This document shows, in pieces, positions 55,743-64,000 of a stretch of 64,000 nucleotides of DNA (position 1 is the first letter of the stretch; every line of letters starts with the position of its first letter). This DNA comes from Vibrio maritimus. Lineage in GTDB: Bacteria; Pseudomonadota; Gammaproteobacteria; Enterobacterales; Vibrionaceae. The notes under the pieces were generated by a model that saw only the letters and a list, made by a program, of their open reading frames with translations, had not been told where the DNA came from and searched no databases. The translations under genes were made by a program, and so were the position numbers. The stretch covers positions 53,053 through 117,052 of the forward strand of contig JYJJ01000001.1 of NCBI GenBank assembly GCA_003263775.1, in the 5' to 3' direction.

Positions 55743-57096
55743 TACTCAGCACTCTTGGCTTTTTTCGCTTTTGGGCTGCGTCTACGACGTGAGCCAGAAC
55801 GCGAGCTCGAACCACCAAGGTCGTTCACCATGGCTTGGCGCATATTGCGACCTGCTGATTGGAATGTGCCCCACCATTTAGCCAGAGCGGCCACTTCACC
55901 ACCCTCGATTTCGCCACGCATTTCGAGGAAGTCGAAGCCGGCGCGGAACTTGTTGAGCTCCATAAGGCGGAAAGCGCGTTTACCAGAGCGGCGCGGTAGG
56001 CGAAGTTGTAGTTGCCAGATCTCGCGAATCGTCGCGGTGTGACGACGCGGAATGCTGTCGACTTCACTTGCTCATCAAGGACAATGTTGCTGGCTTCCAT
56101 CATGGCGTCGTATTCGGATAGGCCGCGTTCCATCAGCTCTTTGGTGTGCTCCATCATTGGGTACCAAAGCATGGCTGCGAACATAAATGCTGGATTGACG
56201 CGTTTACCTTCCTCGATGCGCTCATCGGTGGCATCAAGGACTAAATCAAGGACTTGCTCAGACTGAGATGAATAGTCCTCGGTAAAGTGCGGCGCAATGA
56301 GTGGGAACAACTGTTGGAACAAGTTGTACTCACGCATCAGGTGATAGGTTTCTAAACCGTAACCAGATTGCAGCAGCTTGAGTGACTCTTCGTACAAACG
56401 TGCAGACGGGATGTCACGCAATAGTGGCGCAAGCTCTTCAATCGGTGCTGCTGTATCTTCCTCGATATCAAAATCGAGTTTGGCGGCAAAACGAACCGCA
56501 CGCAGCATGCGAACAGGATCTTCACGATAGCGCACATCAGGCTCGCCAATCAGACGAATCAAGCGGTCTTCAAGATCTTCAACACCGCCAGCGTAATCGT
56601 GAATCGAGTAGTCACCAATGCTGTAGTACATCGCATTGATGGTGAAATCACGACGCTCAGCATCTTCATCAATGCTGCCGTAGACGTTGTCACGAAGCAG
56701 CATGCCTTCTTTGCTCTGCTGAGAGATATTTTTTTCTTGCTCTTGGTGGTGACCTCGGAACGTCGCGACCTCGATAATGTCACGCCCAAACATGATATGA
56801 GCAAGGCGGAAACGACGGCCAATCAGGCGACAGTTTCTAAACAGCTTCTTGATCTGTTCTGGCGTTGCGTTAGTCGCTATATCGAAATCTTTAGGTTGTT
56901 CTCCAAGCAGCAAGTCACGCACGCCACCACCAACGAGGTAGGCGTCATAACCTGCACCGTTTAAGCGGTATAGGACTTTTAACGCGTTGTCGCTGATTTG
57001 CTTGCGCGAGATGTTGTGCTCGTCACGTGTATAGACCTGTAACGATATGTCACTATATACATGATGAGTTTTTTGGGAATTTTCTTTTTTATTCAT
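55742..57096 (-). CDS. pcnB: Poly(A) polymerase I (frame broken by one missing base)
   Basis: PcnB adds poly(A) tails that promote mRNA decay and control plasmid copy number. Nucleotidyltransferase motifs are [12 protein letters not shown] and KDFDIAT, with [11 protein letters not shown] and the RNA-binding neck domain following; the basic C-terminus (SRSGSRRRR) is typical. An A is missing near 56064, which hides the stretch [19 protein letters not shown]. Corrected length is 451 residues. It leads the pcnB-folK-panB-panC operon. Confidence 0.92.
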
Positions 57097-57183
57097 AGTA
57101 TTAACGCAATTAAGGTTCGCGAAACCGGGTGGTTTTTACCCAAGTTTCGTGCCTGACGCATGAAATTTGCCGCTTATTCTAGC

Positions 57184-58071
57184 CTAGAGCGCCCCATTTG
57201 AGAATGGTGGTTTGATTTTGAGCTGGTCTGGAAGCTGAGATAGCTGCCAATTCTCAACACCCCACTGGATGATTTTGGCGATATTTTGACCAGTTATGTC
57301 ATCATTGATCTTAAAGCCTAGAAAGCGCATCGCATTAAGCAGAGTCGGTTTTGGATTGTCGAGATCAATCGCTGTCGCATGATTTTGCTTGGACAATTTA
57401 TTGCCACTATCATCAATCGCGAGCGGCAGATGCAAATAAGTGACAGGCGCGGCACCTAACGTTTTGTACAAGCTGATTTGGCGCCCGGTTGGCTCGATGA
57501 GATCCGCACCGCGCACGACCTCTGTGATGCCTTGGTAGATGTCGTCTAGCACCACGGCAAGGTTATACGCAAACAAGCCATCACGGCGTTTGATGATGAA
57601 ATCTTCCTGAGCAAGGCCATCTGGAATCGCCAGTGTGCCGTGTTTCTCATCAACAAAAGAAGAAATTGGATAGTGCATTTTAAGGCGCACTGCGCAGCCT
57701 TGGCTGTCTGCAAGTGCTTTGTCGCGGCATGTCCCTTGGTAGAAACCGCCAGCAGCCTTAATTTGCTTACGAGTGCACTCGCACAGATAGACTTGCTTCT
57801 CAGCTAGCCAGCGGTCAATTTGCGCTTGATAGGCAGCCAGGCGCTGACTTTGGAATAAGACCTCACCATCCCAATGAAGCTCATAGGCTTTTAGGGTTTG
57901 CAGAATCAGCTCTGCGGCGCCTTCAACTTCTCGTGGTGGATCGATATCTTCGATGCGAACCAGCCAAAGTCCATTCTGAGCCTTAGCTTGAAAGTAACTG
58001 CCTAGTGCAGCCACGAGAGAACCAAAATGAAGGGGGCCTGACGGAGAAGGGGCGAATCGACCAATATACAT
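57184..58071 (-). CDS. gluQ: Glutamyl-Q tRNA(Asp) synthetase
   Basis: GluQ-RS glutamylates queuosine in tRNA-Asp and is a truncated paralogue of glutamyl-tRNA synthetase lacking the anticodon-binding part. It starts MYIGRFAPSPSGPLHFGS, has zinc-binding cysteines CECTRKQ and a KLSKQN signature. Length 295 residues. I chose ATG 58071 by homology although no good ribosome site precedes it; the region just upstream carries a direct repeat (AGTGCTTAA twice). It follows dksA, the usual order. Confidence 0.92.
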   Translation of the reverse strand: MYIGRFAPSPSGPLHFGSLVAALGSYFQAKAQNGLWLVRIEDIDPPREVEGAAELILQTLKAYELHWDGEVLFQSQRLAAYQAQIDRWLAEKQVYLCECTRKQIKAAGGFYQGTCRDKALADSQGCAVRLKMHYPISSFVDEKHGTLAIPDGLAQEDFIIKRRDGLFAYNLAVVLDDIYQGITEVVRGADLIEPTGRQISLYKTLGAAPVTYLHLPLAIDDSGNKLSKQNHATAIDLDNPKPTLLNAMRFLGFKINDDITGQNIAKIIQWGVENWQLSQLPDQLKIKPPFSNGAL

Positions 58072-58117
58072 AGTGCTTAAATATAGACAGTGCTTAATTG
58101 TGTTTGAGGAGTGGATC

Positions 58118-58145
58118 AAAAAAGGGAGCGTTTGCTCCCTTTTTT
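58118..58145 (-). terminator. Terminator of dksA
   Basis: AAAAAAGGGAGC/GCTCCCTTTTTT with a GTTT loop, six bases after the dksA stop. The gluQ gene lies beyond it, so gluQ needs read-through or its own promoter. Confidence 0.92.
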
Positions 58146-58151
58146 CGCTTG

Positions 58152-58598
58152 TTAGCCTTGCATCTGTCTTTCTTTGATTTCTGCAAGTGTCTTACAGTCG
58201 ATACATAAATCAGCTGTAGGACGCGCCTCTAAGCGGCGGATACCGATCTCGATACCACAAGATTCACAGAAGCCAAAATCGTCTTCTTCAATCTTGTTTA
58301 GCGTCTTTTCGATCTTTTTGATCAAACGACGCTCGCGGTCACGGTTGCGTAGCTCTAGGCTGAACTCTTCTTCTTGAGAAGCTCTGTCAACCGGATCAGG
58401 AAAGTTAGCTGCTTCGTCTTGCATGTGGTGCACAGTACGATCAACTTCTTCCCTAAGTTGGTTGCGCCAAGCGCTTAAGATTTTAGTAAAGTGATCCAAT
58501 TGAGGCTGTGACATGTATTCTTCACCAGCTTTTTCTTGGTATGGATCAACACCTGCAATGGCTAGGATGCCTAGCGCTTTTTTCTTAGATTCTGGCAT
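58152..58598 (-). CDS. dksA: RNA polymerase-binding transcription factor DksA
   Basis: DksA works with ppGpp to control rRNA and amino-acid promoters through the polymerase secondary channel. The coiled-coil tip DPVDRASQ holds the two essential Asp residues, and the zinc finger has CESC and CIDC. Length 148 residues, within family range (151 in E. coli). It ends at a strong terminator. Confidence 0.97.
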   Translation of the reverse strand: MPESKKKALGILAIAGVDPYQEKAGEEYMSQPQLDHFTKILSAWRNQLREEVDRTVHHMQDEAANFPDPVDRASQEEEFSLELRNRDRERRLIKKIEKTLNKIEEDDFGFCESCGIEIGIRRLEARPTADLCIDCKTLAEIKERQMQG

Positions 58599-58723
58599 GC
58601 AGCATCTCCTACTTACACCTAGTCAACTGTGCGAACAGTTAATTTTAAGGCGGGTATCTATAGCAAAAACAAATGCCGGTGGCAAACGATGTTTGTTAAT
58701 CTTCTTCTCAATGTGAAGTGGCA

Positions 58724-59440
58724 TCACTTTTGACTGAAATCCAGCGCCGATACGAGCCTAATTTCATTGTCAGAAAACGCTGCCTTGTAACAAATCACTT
58801 CAACCCCAGCTTGCCTTGCTTGCTCAAGTAATTGTGAATATTTCGCATCTATATGGTGTGCCACTGACACTTTTTCAATCCCTGAATGCAAAACTGCGAA
58901 AAATAATACGGCTCTATGTCCTGTTTGAACCATTTCTGTGAGCTCTCGCAGGTGCTTCTGACCACGAGTGGTCTTGGCATCTGGAAAATACCCTTGTCCC
59001 GTATCGCCTTCATCCAGCAGTGTGACACTTTTTACTTCGATGTAGCAATCAGTGCGATCACTATCTTGCAATAAAATATCCACTCTGCTGTTTTCTTGAC
59101 CGTATTTCACCTCTGTCTTTAGAGTTTGGTAACCAATCAGCTCTTTTACAACGTTATTTTTGATCGCTTCAACCACTAAGGTGTTGGCTCTGGCCGTATT
59201 GACACAAATAGAGTGTCCCGCTTTGGTGTGGGTCAGCTCCCAACTGTTTGGGTATTTGCGCTTTGGGTTGTCGGAGGTGGAGTACCAAACGGTCGAACCC
59301 GGCTCAGCGCATCCCGTCATGGCACCTGTATTGGCGCAGTGAATGGTGGCCTCTTCGCTATCACTAAGCGTGATGTCAGCTAGGAAGCGTTTGTAACGCT
59401 GGATGAGTTTCCCTGATTTGAGTGGCGGATCGAAGTGCAT
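58724..59440 (-). CDS. sfsA: Sugar fermentation stimulation protein SfsA
   Basis: SfsA is a nuclease-like DNA-binding protein first found to stimulate maltose genes; its actual reaction is unclear. Motifs: [37 protein letters not shown] and EVKSVTL, which resembles a nuclease core. I chose ATG 59440 (238 residues) because it matches the E. coli start; a frame starting at 59476 would add 12 residues. No clear ribosome site is visible for either. It is divergent from hrpB with a 50-bp gap. Confidence 0.9.
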   Translation of the reverse strand: MHFDPPLKSGKLIQRYKRFLADITLSDSEEATIHCANTGAMTGCAEPGSTVWYSTSDNPKRKYPNSWELTHTKAGHSICVNTARANTLVVEAIKNNVVKELIGYQTLKTEVKYGQENSRVDILLQDSDRTDCYIEVKSVTLLDEGDTGQGYFPDAKTTRGQKHLRELTEMVQTGHRAVLFFAVLHSGIEKVSVAHHIDAKYSQLLEQARQAGVEVICYKAAFSDNEIRLVSALDFSQK

Positions 59441-59490
59441 TTTGAGGCCGTTTTTTATTAGAATGATGAACTTCATTACAACATAAGGTC

Positions 59491-61956
59491 ATGCCCTTGT
59501 CACAGTTGCCTATCGAACTCGTGTTGCCACAGCTCACCCAAGCCATTGCAGCATCGAACCAAGTTATCCTTAAAGCGGCCACTGGCGCTGGTAAATCGAC
59601 CTACTTCCCGTTGAGATTGCTGCAATCTGGCACTGTTAGCGGCAAGATTATTATGCTAGAGCCTCGGCGTATTGCGGCACGTAATATTGCAGTCTATATC
59701 GCTTCGCAACTCGGTGAAGCCGTGGGTAAGAAAGTGGGCTATCGCGTGCGAGGCGAGAGTAAAGTCAGTGCAGAGACAAAGCTAGAGATCGTGACTGAAG
59801 GTGTATTAACCCGCATGCTGCAAGACGATCCTGAGCTGACGGACATTGGAATGATCATCTTTGATGAGTTCCATGAGCGCAGCTTGCATGCGGATACTGC
59901 GCTCGCTTTTGCGTTGGAAAGCCAGGAAGCGCTGCGTGATGATCTTTGTATTGTCGTGATGTCGGCAACGTTAGATGCCAATGATCTCAAACGCGTACTT
60001 CCTGATGCGCAGTATATTGAATCTGAGGGACGCTCTTTTCCCGTTGATATTGACTATCAGCCAATGTCGCAAAACGATCGACTGCCTGAGTTTATGGCGA
60101 AACAAATTGAGCGCTTGCTACTTCGTGAGTCGGGATCTTTACTCGCATTTTTACCCGGTGTGGGCGCGATCAAGCGAGTGCAAGAGCTACTTGAGCAGGC
60201 GCAAATAGAAGCCAGCGTTTGTCCATTGTACGGGCAGCTCGATTTTGCTGCGCAGCAAGCGGCGATAGAGCCGTCAAAACTCGGTGAGCGTAAAGTCGTA
60301 CTGGCAACCAACATCGCGGAAACCTCACTGACGATTGAAGGTATTCGATTAGTGGTCGATTCTGGCCTAGAAAATCAAGCATGGTTTGATTTAAAAACCG
60401 GTATCTCTCGTCTAGAGCAGGGCCGTATTGCTCAATCTTCGGCGATTCAGCGTGCTGGCCGAGCAGGACGAATTGAATCAGGCTGTGCGTTCGCCTTTAT
60501 AGCGAGACTCAATTTCAATCACAGCCAGAGCAGAGTACCCCGGAAATCTTGCGCAGTGACTTGGCCTCGTTGCAACAAGAGCTTATTCGCTGGGGCTGCA
60601 CCAATGCCGATGACCTTGCTTGGATTGATGCGCCAAAACACACCCATCTTCAGCAGGCACGCGACTTGCTGACTAAGCTCAAGCTCATTGATAGTGCAGG
60701 AAAAGCCACACAACTTGGTCAGAGGGCTTATCAGCTTGGCGTTGAGCCTCGCTTAGCGAGCATGTTATTGCAAGCAGAAGCGCTTGGTGAGCAAGCACTT
60801 AGCTGTGCTATTGCGTTGTGCGCCTTGATTGAGGAGCCAGAGCGTAATGAAGTCGATGTGCGCCAATCGCTGCATCGTTGGCAGCAAGGCACTATCGCGC
60901 GCCGATCGCTTCTCATGCAGCGAGCCAAAGCCATTACCTCTCGCTTTAAGCATGACTTCTCGCTTGGTCGTGTTGAGGAATCTTTACTTGGCGTTGTCGC
61001 AGCGTTGGCATTCCCCGATAGAATAGCGCTGGCGCGAAATCATTCAGGCACTATTTGCTCGCAAACGGCCACGGTGCTTCGTTGGATAATCAGCATCGCC
61101 TTTCTGATGAGAGACTGCTGGTGGCACTGGATTTAATGCGCGCAGGACAGGGCAGTAGTGCGATTTACAAGGCACTGCCGATTGATATCGATGAGTTGGA
61201 AAGCACTCTGCCGGGACTGATTGAGACGTTGAACGTTGTTGAGTGGGATGATGACAAAGGTCGACTCGTTGCCAGTGAGCAGCGCCGTATTGGTGCAGCG
61301 GTGATTACCAGCCATGAGATCCCTGTGCCAGATGACGCAGACACTGCCAGTGCCTTGCTTGGGTATGTTCGTCGCAAAGGCTAGACGCCTTAAACTGGAG
61401 TGACAGTGCTGAGGCGCTTATCCAGCGAGTGCAATGCGCAGCCCTATGGTTGCCAGAAGACAACTGGCCAACAATGAGTCAAGAAGCATTACTTGTTGAC
61501 CTTGAGCAGTGGCTACTGCCTTTTATGTCAGGCATTAGTAACGCCAAGCAGCTAAAGAAAGTGGATCTAATGGCCGCCTTAGGAGCGATGCTGGGTTGGG
61601 ATAAGCAAAGGCTACTCGACGAGCTTGTGCCCACGCACCTTACCGTGGCGTCAGGTAATCGAAAACGGATTCGTTATCAGGTAGGAGAAGCACCGATGCT
61701 ATCGGTGAAGTTGCAAGAGATGTTTGGAGAAAAAGCGTCGCCAACCATTGCTCGCGGTACTCAGGCAATTGTGCTTGAGCTGCTTTCACCTGCGCAAAGG
61801 CCACTGCAAATCACCCGCGATCTCGCGGCGTTTTGGCAGGGAGCCTATAAAGAAGTACAAAAAGAGATGAAAGGGCGTTACCCCAAACATCCTTGGCCGG
61901 ATGATCCGATGAATCATCAGGCGACCAGTAAAACCAAAAGACAACTAAATTCATGA
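59491..61956 (+). CDS. hrpB: ATP-dependent helicase HrpB (frame broken three times)
   Basis: A DExH/RHA-family helicase of unknown physiological role. Motifs: Walker A TGAGKST, DEFHER (motif II), SATLD (III) and QRAGRAGR (VI), then the HA2 and HrpB C-terminal domains. Three bases are missing, near 60491 (before RLYSETQFQSQ), near 61051 (before YLLANGHGASL) and near 61380 (before LDALNWSDSAEAL). Corrected length is 822 residues, within family range. Its stop overlaps the mrcB start (ATGA). Confidence 0.92.
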
Positions 61957-64000
61957 TAGTAAGAAATAAACAAGCGGCGCCGGGCAAGAAACCTGCGCCA
62001 AAGAAAACGCCTGCCAAAACGGCGACAAAACGCAAAACAACGCCACGTCGTCCAAAGCGCAAATCGACGCGCGGTAAGAAAGGCAAAGTGGGCTTAGGCA
62101 AACGTCTATTTTCCATAGGTTGGAAACTGGCGTTAGTCGGCGCGGTTGCGATGGGGGCGGTGATTTACTACTTGAATCAAGTTGTAAAAGAGCGCTTTGA
62201 AGGGGAGTTATTTGAGCTGCGACAGTGGTTTATGCTCGAGTGCTTAACCTCTCTGTGGGGGATGCAATTACACCGGCTCAGCTTCGTAATGAATTGGACG
62301 TACTTAGCTATCGCAAGGTGTCTGCGCCGCGACATCCCGGAGAGTATTCGTCCTCATCAACGAAAATAGAGCTGATTCGTCGTCCATTTGAATTTGCGGA
62401 TGGCCCTGAGCCTGATCGCCACGTGATGCTTTATTTCAATGACGGCACACTGTCTCGCATTCAATCGCTAGAGCAAAAGGGCGATCTAGGCTTTTTGCGT
62501 ATTGAACCGAAAATGCTGGGCATGCTTGAGAAACAAGCGGATGAACAGCGTCTGTTCCTAAGGCGTGACCAGTTTCCAGAGATCATGATCGATGCATTGA
62601 TTGCTACCGAAGACAGAGATTTCTATCAACATGATGGTATTTCTCCAACAGCGATCGCTCGTGCCTTTTTCGCCAATATTCGCGCCGGACGCACCGTGCA
62701 AGGTGGCAGTACGCTGACTCAGCAGCTAGCGAAGAACCTGTTTTTGACCAGTGAACGCACCTTATGGCGCAAAGTGCGAGAGGTACTGATCGCGCTGATT
62801 TTGGATTACCGCTACAGCAAAGATCAGATCCTAGAAGCGTACTTGAATGAAGTGTACTTGGGACAAAGTCGAGGTGAAGCGATCCACGGCTTTGGCCTGG
62901 CGGCGCGTTTGTACTTTGGACAGCCGCTGCAAGATTTGCGTATTGATCAGCTTGCACTGTTAGTCGGCATGGTAAAAGGACCATCTTACTACAATCCAAT
63001 CCGTCATCCAGAGCGTGCCAAACAGCGTCGTGATTTGGTACTAAAGCTGATGATGGATCAACAGATGCTCACTGGACGTGAATTTGAAATGGCCGCATCG
63101 CGCGATTTGGATCTGCAAAAAAATCCGCAGATCGCCAGTCGTCAGCCTGCTTATTTCCAACAGCTTAAGCGAGAACTTAGCCGTAAGGTCGGCGACAAGA
63201 TCAAGGCTTCAAAAGGTGTCAGGATCTATACCTCACTCGATCCGGTATCGCAGGATAAGTTAGAAAAAGCGATCGCCAAACGTGTCCCTCAGCTTGAGAA
63301 AACCTCGGGCAAAGGACTAGAAGCGGCAGCGGTTGCAGTAGATAGAACGACGGGTGAGATCCGCGCTATGGTGGGCGGTAAACGCACCGGATACAGCGGC
63401 TTTAACCGAGCACTGAATGCCAGTCGCCCGATTGGCTCTTTGGTGAAACCCGCTGTCTACTTGACGGCTTTAGAGCAGCCAGAGAAGTATGACTTAGCGA
63501 CGACATTGCAAGACACACCACTGACCTTAAAGGGCAGCAAGGGCAATGTATGGCAGCCGCGTAACTACGATCGTAAGTTCCGTGGCGATGTGCCTCTGTA
63601 TCAAGCTCTGGCGAAATCACTCAACGTACCGACAGTGCGTCTTGGTATGTCTTTGGGCATTAAAAACGTGTCGGATACTTTAGTGCGCCTTGGTGTCGAT
63701 GCTGACGAAATCCGTCCGGTACCATCGATGTTCTTAGGGGCAATATCGTTGACGCCTTATCAAGTGGCACAGATGTTCCAAACGCTGTCGAATTCTGGTC
63801 GCCAAGCTGAGCTATCAGCTCTGCGCTCAGTGGTTACCGTCGATGGTGATGTGATTTATCGTTCGCTGCCGAAAGCGAGTCAGAAAGTGCCTCAGCAAGC
63901 GGCATGGCTGACCACATTTGCGATGAAAAAAGGCGTGGCAGAGGGAACGGGACGTTACTTAAACAGCAAATTTGCTTGGGCGGCACTGGCAGGTAAAACT
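61953..64000 (+). CDS. mrcB: Penicillin-binding protein 1B, 5' part (cut by window end; frame broken once)
   Basis: PBP1b is a bifunctional peptidoglycan synthase. A basic Lys/Arg/Pro-rich cytoplasmic tail (about residues 1-48), a transmembrane helix (about 52-75), UB2H-like region, glycosyltransferase domain with Glu in ATEDRDFYQHDGIS, and transpeptidase domain with catalytic Ser in GSLVKP (SxxK) follow in order. A C is missing near 62220 (GAGCTGCCGACA shortened); restored, it reads ELPTVVYARVLNL. The frame then stays open to the window edge, which cuts inside the KTG motif (ending AGKT). It is coupled to hrpB. Confidence 0.92.

Noticed and set aside
1..64000. CRISPR array, insertion sequence, prophage, tRNA or rRNA
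   Set aside because: I looked for spaced direct repeats, transposase or integrase motifs, cloverleaf-like stretches and rRNA signatures and found none.

Overview
This 64 kb window is a stretch of gammaproteobacterial chromosome from the Vibrionaceae, almost certainly a Vibrio. The evidence is the gene content and order (tolC/nudF/yqiB/cpdA/yqiA/parE/parC; zapE-rplM-rpsI-petABC-sspAB; ftsB-ispD-ispF-truD-surE-pcm-nlpD-rpoS; pcnB-folK-panB-panC; dksA-gluQ), together with protein sequences that match Vibrio versions of these families. I cannot name the species.

Layout. 0.15-10.1 kb: hldE, tolC (minus strand), then the nudF-yqiB-cpdA-yqiA run and both topoisomerase IV subunits. 10.2-14.7 kb: envelope proteases degS and degQ, zapG, and the divergent zapE. 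14.7-20.0 kb: rplM-rpsI, the cytochrome bc1 operon petABC and sspAB. 20.1-22.7 kb: an unlisted 43-residue membrane microprotein, a GntR regulator and pykF. 23.3-34.4 kb: an accessory block. It holds an arsenate reductase-ArsR fusion; a sugar cluster (allulose-6-P-epimerase-like gene, rpiB, PTS EIIBC, GH32 hydrolase, RpiR regulator); and an arsenic locus (arsR, GAPDH, phosphatase, arsJ, second arsR, acr3). 34.4-40.4 kb: diguanylate cyclase, a two-domain acyltransferase, a TonB-dependent siderophore receptor and a PilZ protein. 40.6-46.5 kb: the ftsB-to-rpoS block. 46.6-53.4 kb: an SH3 membrane protein, phosphate transporter plus DUF47 partner, CYTH-CHAD triphosphatase, potassium-type channel and chemotaxis receptor. 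53.5-64.0 kb: panC, panB, folK, pcnB, gluQ, dksA, sfsA, hrpB and mrcB, which is cut by the window end.

The arsenic genes form a two-branch scheme. Arsenate can be reduced by the fusion protein and exported as arsenite by Acr3, or trapped by GAPDH as 1-arseno-3-phosphoglycerate and exported by ArsJ. The sugar genes look like uptake and cleavage of a phosphorylated beta-fructoside, with an isomerase and an epimerase feeding fructose 6-phosphate.

Sequence quality. At least 29 single-base indels (27 deletions, 2 insertions) interrupt 18 genes, including ones that cannot be lost (parE, parC, rplM, petB). Most deletions shorten a 2-3 base homopolymer. When the missing or extra bases are allowed for, each complete broken gene becomes a whole number of codons, and those with a well-known family length match it. 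I therefore annotate these as intact genes carrying consensus errors. I found no tRNA, rRNA, insertion sequence, prophage or CRISPR array.
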